From NCBI RefSeq assembly GCF_000626635.1, contig NZ_CP007451.1, forward strand, positions 2,170,001-2,234,000: DNA of 64,000 nucleotides. The letters run 5' to 3'. This stretch comes from Draconibacterium orientale. GTDB taxonomy: Bacteria; Bacteroidota; Bacteroidia; Bacteroidales; Prolixibacteraceae. The notes beneath the pieces are model-generated. The model saw nothing but the letters and a program-made list of their open reading frames with translations. It was not told the origin of the DNA and ran no database searches. Made by a program: the position numbers and the translations under genes. Position 1 is the first letter of the stretch; every line of letters starts with the position of its first letter. Positions 19,184 through 27,469 of this stretch are shown here, in pieces.

Positions 19184-19750
19184 ATGATGAGTTATTATAA
19201 ACACGAAACAGCCATAATTGATGAAGGAGCACAAATCGGTTCCGGCACAAGAATATGGCATTTTTCACATGTGATGGCTTCTGCCCACATTGGAGCCCGG
19301 TGTATTCTAGGGCAAAATGTTTTTATTGGCAATCAGGTAAAGCTGGGTGATAATGTAAAAGTTCAGAATAATGTTTCGGTGTACGAAGGTGTAATTTGCG
19401 AAGACGATGTTTTTCTGGGGCCTTCCGTAGTATTTACGAATGTTATCAATCCTCGGAGTAGCGTACAGCGAAAAGATGAATTCAAACCGACGCTGGTAAA
19501 AAAAGGGGCAAGCATTGGCGCCAATGCAACCATTGTTTGTGGCGTTACTTTAGGCGAATATTGCATGATAGGAGCCGGGGCGGTGGTAACAAAAGATGTG
19601 TTGCCTTTTGCTTTGCTTACTGGTGTGCCGGCCCGCCAAACGGGATGGGTAAGCCGGAGCGGGGAAATTTTAGGGCACGATTTAACCTGCGCGAAAACGG
19701 GAGAAAAATATTGCATCGAAAATGGGAAACTGATACTTATAGAAGGATGA
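19184..19750 (+). CDS. wbpD: UDP-3-amino sugar N-acetyltransferase, WbpD-like (module A)
   Basis: A 188-residue left-handed beta-helix acetyltransferase with repeated hexapeptides, for example [30 protein letters not shown] and [14 protein letters not shown]. In the pathway it acetylates the 3-amino group of UDP-GlcNAc(3NH2)A using acetyl-CoA. The start is ATG at 19184 (or 19187); the open frame extends back into the palindrome from a TTG, which I reject. The paralogue at 34543 starts at the same relative place. The stop overlaps the next ATG (ATGA), so translation is coupled to wbpA. Confidence 0.9.
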   Translation: MMSYYKHETAIIDEGAQIGSGTRIWHFSHVMASAHIGARCILGQNVFIGNQVKLGDNVKVQNNVSVYEGVICEDDVFLGPSVVFTNVINPRSSVQRKDEFKPTLVKKGASIGANATIVCGVTLGEYCMIGAGAVVTKDVLPFALLTGVPARQTGWVSRSGEILGHDLTCAKTGEKYCIENGKLILIEG

Positions 19751-21057
19751 GTAATAAAAACAGACTTTTTCAAAAAATAAAAGATCGATCGCTAAAGGTT
19801 GGGGTAGTCGGACTGGGTTATGTGGGGCTGCCGCTGGCGGTTTGTTTTGCCGAAAAAGGAATTTTGGTATGTGGGCTGGACACATCGGCCGAACGGGTTG
19901 AAAAGGTAAATTCAGGACAGAATTATATTGCCGATATTTCCGATGAGCTGTTGCAGGACCTGGTTCGTCAGCAAAAATTAAAGGCTTCAACCGATTTTTC
20001 CTTTCTGAAAGAGTGCGATGCCATATTCATTTGTGTTCCCACCCCACTCGATAAATTCCGGAAACCCGATATGTCGTTTATCGAAAAAGCCTGTAAGGGA
20101 ATAGGAGAAACGATGCAGTCGGGAACGTTTATCAGTCTTGAAAGTACAACGTATCCAACCACTACTGAAGATTTTGTGTTGCCTCTTCTTGAAAAATATT
20201 CGGGGATGAAAGGTGGTGAAGATTTTTGGCTGGCTTATTCTCCCGAGCGTGTCGATCCCGGAAATAAGGAGTATTCGACAAAAAATACACCCAAAGTTTT
20301 GGGGGCCATAAGTAACGACGGTTTGGAAATTGGGAAAGCGATCTATTCAATTGCCGTTTCCAAAATTCACCCTGTAAGTTCGCCGCGTATTGCCGAAATG
20401 GTGAAAATTCTGGAGAACACGTATCGTTTGGTAAATATCAGTTTAATTAATGAACTGGCGCTGTTAGCCGGGAAAATGGACATCAATATTTGGGAAGTGA
20501 TTGATGCTGCCGCAACAAAACCATTCGGATTTCAGGCCTTTTATCCGGGGCCTGGGGTTGGCGGGCATTGTATTCCGCTCGATCCGTTTTACCTGGAACA
20601 CATCGCCAAAAAATTTAATTTCGATTTGTCAATGATTCATACCGCCGGGCATATCGATTTGCTGATGGCACACCGGATGACCTTAAAAATAACTTCGGCG
20701 CTAAACCGGCACCGAAAATCGATAAACGGCAGTAAAATACTGTTTTTGGGTGTGGCCTATAAACCCAACATTAATGACGAGCGCGAATCGCCGGCATTAA
20801 AGATTATGAAGGAGGTGGAAAGTAAAGGGGGAGAAGTGCGTTATTATGATCCTTATATTTCTTCTGTAGTATTGGATACTGGAAGTCGGTACGAATCTGT
20901 TGACTGGTCTGAAACGGTTTTGGCCGATCCCGATTGTGTGGTTATTACAACAAACCATAAATCATTCAACGCCGAATTTATTGAGAAGAATTCAAAATTG
21001 ATCGTTGATCTGCGAAATGTGATAACGGAGGCTTCGGATAAAGTTTATAAATTATAA
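19747..21057 (+). CDS. wbpA: UDP-N-acetylglucosamine 6-dehydrogenase, WbpA-like (module A)
   Basis: A 436-residue UDP-sugar dehydrogenase that oxidises C6 of UDP-GlcNAc to the uronate in two NAD-dependent steps. It has the Rossmann motif [15 protein letters not shown] (18-32) and the catalytic Cys275 in [10 protein letters not shown], with the Lys-bearing [15 protein letters not shown] just before. The ATG at 19747 overlaps the wbpD stop by 4 bp; a longer in-frame start would run through wbpD and is rejected. It has the same length as the module B copy at 35106. A palindrome (21063-21140) follows before the GxxExxY gene. Confidence 0.93.
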   Translation: MSNKNRLFQKIKDRSLKVGVVGLGYVGLPLAVCFAEKGILVCGLDTSAERVEKVNSGQNYIADISDELLQDLVRQQKLKASTDFSFLKECDAIFICVPTPLDKFRKPDMSFIEKACKGIGETMQSGTFISLESTTYPTTTEDFVLPLLEKYSGMKGGEDFWLAYSPERVDPGNKEYSTKNTPKVLGAISNDGLEIGKAIYSIAVSKIHPVSSPRIAEMVKILENTYRLVNISLINELALLAGKMDINIWEVIDAAATKPFGFQAFYPGPGVGGHCIPLDPFYLEHIAKKFNFDLSMIHTAGHIDLLMAHRMTLKITSALNRHRKSINGSKILFLGVAYKPNINDERESPALKIMKEVESKGGEVRYYDPYISSVVLDTGSRYESVDWSETVLADPDCVVITTNHKSFNAEFIEKNSKLIVDLRNVITEASDKVYKL

Positions 21058-21062
21058 TAGAG

Positions 21063-21140
21063 TTAACCGCAGAGACGCAGAGGCGCAAAGAAAAAAATGA
21101 ATAAGGAAAAAACTCAGCGCCTTAGCGTCTCAGCGGTGAA
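21063..21140. repeat. GC-rich intergenic palindrome (family P), copy 2
   Basis: Left arm TTAACCGCAGAGACGC plus AGGCGCAAAG; right arm CGCCTTAGCGTCTCAGCGG. It lies directly upstream of the first GxxExxY gene and ends 9 bp before its ATG. Confidence 0.85.
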
Positions 21141-21149
21141 ATATCTAAT

Positions 21150-21536
21150 ATGAATAAAGAAAAATATAACTTACTCTCGAAAGAGATTCTTGATGCAGCA
21201 ATAGCAGTTCATAGAGAAATGGGGCCTGGCTTATTGGAGTCAGTTTATGAACATTGCCTGATGAAAGAATTTGAATTGCGCGGAATTTATGCTCAAAATC
21301 AGGTTGCTGTTCAACTTATATATAAAGGATTTGATTTAAATAAGGATTACCGAATTGATATTTTAGTAGAAGATGAGATTATAATTGAACTTAAAGCCGT
21401 GGAGGTCGTTTTGCCAGTCCATGAAGCTCAAATCATATCTCATTTAAAGCTTACCGACAAGAGGCTGGGATTTTTAATCAATTTTAATGTTCCTTTATTG
21501 AAACAGGGATTTCGACGGTTTGTGAATAATTTTTAG
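21150..21536 (+). CDS. GxxExxY family protein (PD-(D/E)xK nuclease-like), copy 1
   Basis: A 128-residue GxxExxY protein (PDDEXK_3, PF13366). The name motif is Gly27-Leu-Leu-Glu30-Ser-Val-Tyr33, and a nuclease-like core is visible: Asp70 in DYRID, then Glu80-Leu-Lys82, then HEAQIISHLK with Gln94. All presumed metal-site residues are present, so it could be an active nuclease, although the family's function is unknown. It interrupts module A between wbpA and wbpB and is bordered on both sides by family P palindromes. The copy at 34087 matches at about 110 of 128 residues but sits in a different gap of module B. This suggests transposition of gene plus palindrome, or exchange by recombination between palindromes. 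Confidence 0.9.
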   Translation: MNKEKYNLLSKEILDAAIAVHREMGPGLLESVYEHCLMKEFELRGIYAQNQVAVQLIYKGFDLNKDYRIDILVEDEIIIELKAVEVVLPVHEAQIISHLKLTDKRLGFLINFNVPLLKQGFRRFVNNF

Positions 21537-21538
21537 AG

Positions 21539-21634
21539 TTAACCGCAGAGACGCGAAGGCGCAAAGAATAAGTTTGTTTAAAGCGAAAACAAATAAAGAA
21601 AGAACCTAGCGACTTTGCGTCTTAGCGGTGAAAA
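21539..21634. repeat. GC-rich intergenic palindrome (family P), copy 3
   Basis: Left arm TTAACCGCAGAGACGC then GGCGCAAAG; right arm GACTTTGCGTCTTAGCGG (to about 21628). It lies between the GxxExxY stop and the wbpB start, so the nuclease-like gene has a palindrome on each side. Confidence 0.85.
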
Positions 21635-21639
21635 AGAAT

Positions 21640-22536
21640 ATGAAAAGATTTGCACTAATAGGAGCGGCAGGTTTTGTAGCCGAACGACATATACGAGCCA
21701 TTAAAGAAACCGGTAACGAGTTGGTGTGCGCCATGGATACCTTCGATGTAATGGGCCGCATGGACAGCTATTTCCCTGAATCCGAATTTTTCACTTCGGA
21801 AGAGGAACTGGTGAATTTCCTTCAACAAGCAAAAGAAAAAGGTGAACCGGTAGATTATATAAGTATTTGTTCGCCCAATTATCTTCATATAAAACACATT
21901 GAGCTGGCATTAAAAAATGGGTGTAATGTGATTTGTGAAAAACCACTGGTGATTACTTTTGCTGACCTTGAAAAGATAAAAACCTGGGAAGCCGAAGCAG
22001 GAAAGCGGGTTTATACGGTTTTACAACTCCGGTATCACCAAGCCATTCTTAATTTGAAGAAGGAAATAGAGCAATCGGACAAACACTTTTTTGATATCGA
22101 GCTAAACTATATCACCTCGCGGGGCAAGTGGTACTTTAAAAGCTGGAAAGGCGATGAGCAAAAGTCGGGTGGCATTGCGACCAATATTGGCATTCATTTT
22201 TTTGATATGCTTACCTGGATTTTTGGCGCGGTGCAACAAAATAACGTTTCGCTTTACGAAGCCACAAAAGCATCGGGTATCTTGATCCTCGAAAAAGCAA
22301 AAGTAAGGTGGTTTTTAAGTCTCGACGCCAGCGACCTGCCACAAGTTGCAGTAAATGGCGGCAAGCGTACTTTTCGTTCTATAAAAGTTAATGGTAAAGA
22401 GATCGAATTCAGCAATGGCTTTACCGATCTTCATACCGAATCGTACCGCCAGGTACTGGCCGGCAATGGTTTTGGCATTGAGGAGGCACGGGCTGGTATT
22501 GAACTAACCGATCAGATACGCGAAATACGAATTTAG
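21640..22536 (+). CDS. wbpB: UDP-GlcNAcA 3-dehydrogenase, WbpB-like Gfo/Idh/MocA protein (module A)
   Basis: A 298-residue NAD-dependent oxidoreductase that would oxidise C3 of UDP-GlcNAcA before WbpE acts. The N-terminus MKRFALIGAAGFVAERHIRA is the variant Rossmann loop of WbpB proteins, and CEKPLV (about 100-105) is the Gfo/Idh signature. An upstream GTG lies in the palindrome; the ATG at 21640 aligns with the module B protein and is preferred. It ends ...LTDQIREIRI, 14 residues shorter than the paralogue at 36471, lacking that protein's GDYHP-containing tail. The last residues may be the result of a deletion or frameshift, so activity is uncertain. Confidence 0.85.
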   Translation: MKRFALIGAAGFVAERHIRAIKETGNELVCAMDTFDVMGRMDSYFPESEFFTSEEELVNFLQQAKEKGEPVDYISICSPNYLHIKHIELALKNGCNVICEKPLVITFADLEKIKTWEAEAGKRVYTVLQLRYHQAILNLKKEIEQSDKHFFDIELNYITSRGKWYFKSWKGDEQKSGGIATNIGIHFFDMLTWIFGAVQQNNVSLYEATKASGILILEKAKVRWFLSLDASDLPQVAVNGGKRTFRSIKVNGKEIEFSNGFTDLHTESYRQVLAGNGFGIEEARAGIELTDQIREIRI

Positions 22537-22740
22537 CATCGATCGATTCCGTGTGCTCGGGATTTGTCTCTTTCTTAGCAAATCCTTTGTTGCGGCCTAC
22601 TGAGCGGAGGGGAATTGGAGCATGGTTATATAGAAGAGCCTACCATTCCCGGCCTGCAAATTAATTTTTCAAATACACCACATAGCAGGCTTAAGCCGGA
22701 TATTATCCCCTTAAAGGATTATCTTTCTCTTTTTGTATGC

Positions 22741-25203
22741 TTATTCCACGTTTTTTAAAAGTAAAAAGAGGTAGGTTATTACCAACAGTATAAAAAAGAT
22801 AGAACCGGCGTACGATATTTTATTTCCAAGGAAATACGATTGTGGTTCAAATTTAAACTCGATAGTGTGTTCGCCTTTCGGTATAATCATAGCTCTTAAC
22901 AAGTAATCGACCCTGAAATGAGGAACTTTTTCCCCATCAATAAAAGCATCCCATCCTTTATTGTAGAAGATTTCTGAAAAGACGGTAAGCTGCTCTGAGT
23001 TCGAGTTAAACTCATATTTCAGGTAATTGGGCTCGTATTCAGTAAGTGCGATAGCGCCGTTCTTATTAAACGACTTTCCTTCAACATATGATTTATAGCG
23101 TTGATCAACAATAGCTGTTGCCGAAGGATCGAAACCTTTCAGTGCATCAATTTCAGCATCGGCATTTTCAACAATCTGAAAATTATCGACAAACCAGGCG
23201 TTGCCTAAAGGATTTGGATCCTGAACAGGTGCTCCGTCAGGATTAACGATCAGGTATTTGGTGTTCAGCATTTTAATAACCGGGGCACTGTTAAATAAAT
23301 TTCCAAACTGGTTCGGATCAATTCCTGTGTTCAGCATATTTATTATCAGTTGCATTTCCGGAGTAATATGATTTTCAATAATTTCCTGGTAGCGGCCCAG
23401 TTTGGCTCCGTGGTAACCGCCCAGCGATTTATGGAAATACGAAGTTGATGCGTCGGTAAATGGATTTACGGTGAGATTCAGAACGCGGTAACTTAATGCT
23501 TTGTCTTGATGAATAGCTTTGTCGGCATTACTCAATGTATAAGGATTGCTCATTTGGCGCTTGGCCACAAAGCTGTCGTTATTCAGGTAGCGTTTGTTGG
23601 CCGGCCACATATCGGCAAAAATCAGTATCACCCAAATTGCCAATGCATATTCTGCTTTTAATTTCTTTTTCCAGAAAGCCCAAAGTACACCTGCTGCCAG
23701 GGCCACAAAAATAAAGGTGCGGAAGGCATCTTTTTGTACCACCATTTTACGATCGGCCTGCAGCGCACTTAAAAGTTGCTCGGGCCATCCGGCCTGAACC
23801 AGGCGGGCATCTGATGGGGCCGTAAAATTTCCGGCAACACTTGGGATTAACGCAAAAAGTAAAGCCAGTCCTCCGGTAATGCCAAAAGAGTATAACAGTA
23901 CTTTATTGAATTGTTTGTCGCTAATCTCGCGTTTGTATAGGGCCGAAACTGCCATTACGCCCATAAAGGCCATGGCAAATTGCTGAATAACAATAATGTT
24001 TTTTACATCGCGGAACTTGTTGTAAAGCGGGAAATAGTCGATCATAAAATTAGCCAGTGCCGGGAAGTATTTCCCTAACGATAAGGCAAACGAGATGACT
24101 ACTGCTGCAACAATCCACCATTTGTCTTTGCCCTTAATTACAAAAAGGCCCAAAACAAATAAAAAGCAGAGTACAGCGCCAAAATACATATAACCTCCGG
24201 CAATGGGTTGGCTGCCCCAGTATAACGGAAGATTGTTGGCAATACGTAAGGCATTTTGTTTTCCCTGCGAGCCTGCTAGCAGTTGATACACATTCGAATC
24301 TTCTCCTAACGACTCGCGCATGCTTCCACCTTTAAGGCGGGGAATAAAAGCTGTTAAGGCTTCACCCACGTCATAACTGTAATCGAGAATATAATCTTTA
24401 TCCAGGCCGGCGGCATTATCATTGGTTGATTTTGGAGTAAGTTCCGACTCGCCTCTTATCGTGTACTTTCCGTACTCGTAGGTCGTCCATAAGGGGGCCA
24501 GATTCATACTTAATGCTAAAAGAGCTGCAGCAATAAGTACACCTGAGTTTTTTGCAAAATCCGGAAGTGTTTTTTCTTTAACAGCATCGATAAAATAAAC
24601 CACTCCTATAATTAACGCCAGTATGGCCGCGTAATAGGTCATTTGCAGGTGGTTGGCTGCAATCATAAACGAAATGCCCAGCGTACTTAACATGAATCCT
24701 GCGACGCGTTTATTTCGGAAGGCAAGTAATATGCCGGCAATCAACAAAGGAATATAAGTGATGGCATCGGCCTTTGAGTTATGGCCCGATTCAAGAATAA
24801 CAAAAAAGAAGGTGGTAAAACCATAAGCGGTTGCTCCGGCCAGACTTAACCAGGGATTATAGCCCAGGGCAATAAACATGAGGTAAAATAAGCTTAATAA
24901 CAGGAAATGGTAGCTAATGGGGCGGGGGATTTTCAAAATCCATTCTTTCAATTTCTTGGTAATACTTCCTTTATACAATGTTGAAATCTGAAAAGCCGGC
25001 ATACCGCTAAACATACTGTTTGTCCAAAGAGCTTCATCTCCGGTTTCGGCACGGTAGTCAACAATTTCTTTCGACATTCCTGTGAAATGAATAATATCGG
25101 ATTGTTGCAAAACTTTACCTTCCAGAACCGGGAAAAAGTAAACTGACGAAGTAATTAAACACAGTAAAACGGGGGCTAAATATTTAATGAGTTTTTTGTT
25201 CAT
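22741..25203 (-). CDS. YfhO-family polytopic membrane protein
   Basis: An 820-residue protein with a dozen or more hydrophobic segments and a C-terminal soluble domain (about 570-790), ending in one last helix. It opens with VLLCLITSSVYFFPVLEGK and soon has QQSDIIHFTGMSKE, resembling the first extracytoplasmic loop of YfhO/GT-C glycosyltransferases, where an acidic pair binds lipid-linked sugar. YfhO in Gram-positives helps glycosylate lipoteichoic acid; here a role in adding a sugar to a surface glycan is plausible because of the location between two polysaccharide modules. It has its own well-formed promoter and is oriented against the wbp genes, so it is an independent unit. Confidence 0.8.
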   Translation of the reverse strand: MNKKLIKYLAPVLLCLITSSVYFFPVLEGKVLQQSDIIHFTGMSKEIVDYRAETGDEALWTNSMFSGMPAFQISTLYKGSITKKLKEWILKIPRPISYHFLLLSLFYLMFIALGYNPWLSLAGATAYGFTTFFFVILESGHNSKADAITYIPLLIAGILLAFRNKRVAGFMLSTLGISFMIAANHLQMTYYAAILALIIGVVYFIDAVKEKTLPDFAKNSGVLIAAALLALSMNLAPLWTTYEYGKYTIRGESELTPKSTNDNAAGLDKDYILDYSYDVGEALTAFIPRLKGGSMRESLGEDSNVYQLLAGSQGKQNALRIANNLPLYWGSQPIAGGYMYFGAVLCFLFVLGLFVIKGKDKWWIVAAVVISFALSLGKYFPALANFMIDYFPLYNKFRDVKNIIVIQQFAMAFMGVMAVSALYKREISDKQFNKVLLYSFGITGGLALLFALIPSVAGNFTAPSDARLVQAGWPEQLLSALQADRKMVVQKDAFRTFIFVALAAGVLWAFWKKKLKAEYALAIWVILIFADMWPANKRYLNNDSFVAKRQMSNPYTLSNADKAIHQDKALSYRVLNLTVNPFTDASTSYFHKSLGGYHGAKLGRYQEIIENHITPEMQLIINMLNTGIDPNQFGNLFNSAPVIKMLNTKYLIVNPDGAPVQDPNPLGNAWFVDNFQIVENADAEIDALKGFDPSATAIVDQRYKSYVEGKSFNKNGAIALTEYEPNYLKYEFNSNSEQLTVFSEIFYNKGWDAFIDGEKVPHFRVDYLLRAMIIPKGEHTIEFKFEPQSYFLGNKISYAGSIFFILLVITYLFLLLKNVE

Positions 25204-25228
25204 TGCCGAGTGCTATTTGAATGTAGAG

Positions 25229-25258
25229 CAAATATAACCATTGAAACGAGTATGACAA
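25229..25258 (-). promoter_or_regulatory. Promoter of the YfhO-family gene
   Basis: On the minus strand a TTG (25258-25256) is followed after 19 bp by TATATTTG (25236-25229), an exact match to the Bacteroidota -33/-7 arrangement. The gene starts 25 nt downstream of the -7 box. Confidence 0.6.
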
Positions 25259-25474
25259 TATTTTTAAGGCTGCTGCCCCCGAATGCAACGAGAGCATAGG
25301 GATTAATGAAGTTTTTTGTACCTCCTTATTTTATTCAAATTGATTCTAAACTGTATTTTTCATAATTTGCACTAACGTTAAGAACCAGGCTCGGTTAATC
25401 CTGTAAATCAGAATTTTTCAAGAATTAAGATTTAATAACCGATCGACTCACATGCCATTTAGTTGGCGTGTACA

Positions 25475-25561
25475 CCGGCTTTAATACTGCCGGCGATAAA
25501 GAGGCCGCCCACAGCTTCGAAACTTACAGGCGGCCCACAGTTAACAACGAATTTCTTCGTT
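25475..25561 (+). promoter_or_regulatory. Structured 5' leader with three hairpins
   Basis: Three stems follow one another upstream of the 25587 gene: CCGGC/GCCGG (25475-25493), GGCCGCC/GGCGGCC (25503-25535) and AACGAA/TTCGTT (25546-25561). The first two are GC rich in an AT-rich surround. The last ends 26 bp before the ATG. No T-run follows, so they look like a leader RNA or protein-binding site. No known riboswitch recognised. The rest of the 383-bp gap contains the YfhO promoter and nothing else I can name. Confidence 0.5.
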
Positions 25562-25586
25562 ATTGTAAACGCCAAAAGTAACTAAA

Positions 25587-25910
25587 ATGGCAACATTAAA
25601 TGAAAAGGAAAGTCGTGATTTTGTATCGCAGATGATTGTAATGGTCAATCAGAATGCAGGATTGCTTACTGATGCCGGTTTCGATCCTACAGCAAGAATC
25701 GAAACGTTGCAGGGTAAACTGCAAACTGCCGACGATGCCGAGGGCGAGCAGCAAAAAGCCCAGGCAGCTGCACTCGATGCTACAAAACTGGCCAACGAAA
25801 CGTTGAAGTTGGCTTACGACGATGCTTCTGCTTTTGTAAACCTGATAGAAGGTTTGCTGGGAAAAGACCACAGTTTGGTGCGTAAGTTGCGTCAGCTGCG
25901 CAAAAAGTAA
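25587..25910 (+). CDS. Small helical protein of unknown function
   Basis: I do not recognise this 107-residue protein. It is acidic at its centre and probably all helical: residues about 38-80 (KLQTADDAEGEQQKAQAA onward) are rich in Ala, Glu, Gln and Lys and could form a coiled coil. The tail LVRKLRQLRKK is strongly basic, and there is no signal peptide or membrane segment, so it should be cytoplasmic. It has a structured leader and a perfect terminator, so it is a free-standing, probably well-expressed small gene. The Ala-rich core and basic tail could suit nucleic-acid binding or a scaffold; no function is claimed. Confidence 0.75.
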   Translation: MATLNEKESRDFVSQMIVMVNQNAGLLTDAGFDPTARIETLQGKLQTADDAEGEQQKAQAAALDATKLANETLKLAYDDASAFVNLIEGLLGKDHSLVRKLRQLRKK

Positions 25911-25927
25911 AAGCGCTGTGAAAATTG

Positions 25928-25961
25928 AATTCCGCCCTGATTTCGGGGCGGAATTTTTTTT
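25928..25961 (+). terminator. Rho-independent terminator of the small helical-protein gene
   Basis: AATTCCGCCC pairs perfectly with GGGCGGAATT over an 8-nt loop, followed by a run of T. It lies 18 bp after the stop. Confidence 0.9.
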
Positions 25962-25982
25962 AAATATTAAATTGGAAAAAAA

Positions 25983-26493
25983 TTTCTCCTCCTGACAGGA
26001 GGAGGGGACCAGCGCAGCTGGTGAGGTGGTGTATTAAATATCCTCAAACATTTTCCTAGCGTGTTTTAAAATGTCACTTTTAATAATCTCCGGGTATTCA
26101 TACACCCATCTGTTTTCATAACGGAGAACGGTAATTCCCAATTTTGCCAATTTCTCATCACGTTCCGTGTCCCACGCGATACTATTAAGGTCGGCATGAA
26201 CTTCACCATCCAACTCAATGGCTAACATCAAATCATAGCAAAAAAAATCAACGATATACATGTCAATAGAATGTTGTCGTCTGAATTTATAACCACCGAT
26301 TTGTTTGTTTTTCAGCATTTTCCAAAGTGTTGCTTCAGCTGCTGTTGAATGGTTTCTGAGGTGTTTTCGGATGTTTTTTAGCTTTTTGCGGTTATGGAGT
26401 TTCATTTTTGATTTAAAAGTAAAGCTAATCGAAATAAAAAACAACCGCCTCACCGCTGTAAACGCGGTCCCCTCCGCCTGAGAGGCGGAGAAA
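25983..26493 (-). mobile_element. DUF559 cassette 1 with terminal inverted repeats
   Basis: A 511-bp unit. Its left end begins TTTCTCCTCCTGACAGGAGG, then GGGGACC, then a second small stem, then TGAGGTGGTGT. Its right end, read on the minus strand, begins TTTCTCCGCCTCTCAGGCGG, then GGGGACC, a second stem, then TGAGGCGGTTGT. The two ends therefore align as ~50-bp inverted repeats, each made of two hairpins. The single gene inside (26034-26405) is a DUF559 protein. No target-site duplication is evident by eye. Mobility is inferred. Confidence 0.7.
26034..26405 (-). CDS. DUF559 (Vsr-like fold) endonuclease-domain protein, copy 1
   Basis: A 123-residue DUF559 protein (PF04480), related in fold to very-short-patch-repair endonucleases and the PD-(D/E)xK superfamily. 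The core is FRRQHSIDMYIVDFFCYD, then LAIELDGEVH: Asp53, Glu64 and Asp66 are the likely metal ligands, and ERDEKLAKLGITVLRYENR is the usual C-terminal block. I use the ATG at 26405; a longer open frame upstream runs through the right terminal repeat. It differs from copy 2 at only one residue (Ala87 versus Pro). Its stop lies immediately inside the left inverted repeat, so gene and ends form one compact cassette. Confidence 0.9.
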   Translation of the reverse strand: MKLHNRKKLKNIRKHLRNHSTAAEATLWKMLKNKQIGGYKFRRQHSIDMYIVDFFCYDLMLAIELDGEVHADLNSIAWDTERDEKLAKLGITVLRYENRWVYEYPEIIKSDILKHARKMFEDI

Positions 26494-26872
26494 GTTCGTG
26501 CTTCAATCAGGCTTTGAAATTCAGGGATCGTGCTTCGAACATTTCTCCTCCAACAATAATAAAATACCTTATTCGCCCCTTTCATGGAGATACGGCAGCA
26601 GTGTAAGTCTTTTTAAGGGGCTGTTGCCGAAGGGGGCAGGAGAAGAGCCTGTCCCCTTCGGGCAAAAGCGAGTATCGGGAGGACCAACGCAGCTGAGGTG
26701 GTCGGTCTGAGATTGTTATTTTTTAGCCTCATAAGACACCACCCCGTCAGCGAATTTGAATTCTTATTTTTCATAGCAGATCAGGTGTCGTTGCCACCCC
26801 TCCTGCAAGGAGTGGAAATATTTCATGCACAAATTTTCTGCTTTACTGTAAAATTTGTTTTGGAAAAAGAAA
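26494..26872. other. Mosaic of repeat fragments between the two DUF559 cassettes
   Basis: This stretch has no credible gene. It holds a partial cassette end (26641-26702), CCACC-rich fragments resembling the cassette tips in the other orientation (about 26741-26760 and 26796-26820), and a short segment after cassette 1 (GTTCGTGCTTCAATCAGG) that recurs after cassette 2. It appears to be a graveyard of earlier insertions. Confidence 0.6.
26641..26702. repeat. Partial solo cassette end
   Basis: This segment shares GAGCCTGTCCC, CGGGCAAAAGCGAG, ATCGGGAGGACCAACGCAGC and TGAGGTGGT with the left end of cassette 2 (26894-26954), but is not joined to a DUF559 gene. Confidence 0.7.
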
Positions 26873-27417
26873 TTTCTCCTCCTGACAGGAGGAGAGCCTG
26901 TCCCGATCGGGCAAAAGCGAGCATCGGGAGGACCAACGCAGCTGGTGAGGTGGTGTATTAAATATCCTCAAACATTTTCCTGGCGTGTTTTAAAATGTCA
27001 CTTTTAATAATCTCCGGGTATTCATACACCCATCTGTTTTCATAACGGAGAACGGTAATTCCCAATTTTGGCAGTTTCTCATCACGTTCCGTATCCCACG
27101 CGATACTATTAAGGTCGGCATGAACTTCACCATCCAACTCAATGGCTAACATCAAATCATAGCAAAAAAAATCAACGATATACATGTCAATAGAATGTTG
27201 TCGTCTGAATTTATAACCACCGATTTGTTTGTTTTTCAGCATTTTCCAAAGTGTTGCTTCAGCTGCTGTTGAATGGTTTCTGAGGTGTTTTCGGATGTTT
27301 TTTAGCTTTTTGCGGTTATGGAGTTTCATTTTTGATTTAAAAGTAAAGCTAATCGAAATAAAAAACAACCGCCTCACCGCTGTAAACGCGGTCCCCTCCG
27401 GCTGGGAGGCGGAGAAA
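26873..27417 (-). mobile_element. DUF559 cassette 2 with terminal inverted repeats
   Basis: A 545-bp near-copy of cassette 1. The right end matches cassette 1 with few changes. The left end carries an additional block of about 34 bp (AGCCTGTCCCGATCGGGCA and following) between the first hairpin and the GACCAACGCAGCTGGTGAGG segment. Sequence just outside both ends is also partly shared with cassette 1 (TTGGAAAAA on the left, GTTCGTGCTTCAATCAGG on the right), so a segmental duplication may explain the pair. Confidence 0.7.
26958..27329 (-). CDS. DUF559 (Vsr-like fold) endonuclease-domain protein, copy 2
   Basis: A 123-residue twin of the copy at 26034, with the same motif residues Asp53, Glu64 and Asp66. 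Only a few nucleotide differences are seen over the gene (for example near 26983, 27068-27071 and 27093), and one changes a residue. Such near-identity means a recent duplication or gene conversion. The same-strand orientation of both copies fits a tandem duplication. Both reading frames are intact. Function in the family is not established; host-encoded copies have often been treated as stand-alone nucleases. Confidence 0.9.
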   Translation of the reverse strand: MKLHNRKKLKNIRKHLRNHSTAAEATLWKMLKNKQIGGYKFRRQHSIDMYIVDFFCYDLMLAIELDGEVHADLNSIAWDTERDEKLPKLGITVLRYENRWVYEYPEIIKSDILKHARKMFEDI

Positions 27418-27469
27418 GTTCGTGCTTCAATCAGGATTTGAAATTCATAAATTAATTGGGCTTCGTTAA

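Noticed and set aside
19537-19746. N-terminal extension of the module A dehydrogenase
   Set aside because: It overlaps the acetyltransferase in another frame; the ATG at 19747 aligns with the paralogue and gives the normal length.
26406-26585. N-terminal extension of DUF559 copy 1
   Set aside because: It is translated terminal inverted repeat; the second copy lacks the same upstream start, while both share the ATG used here.
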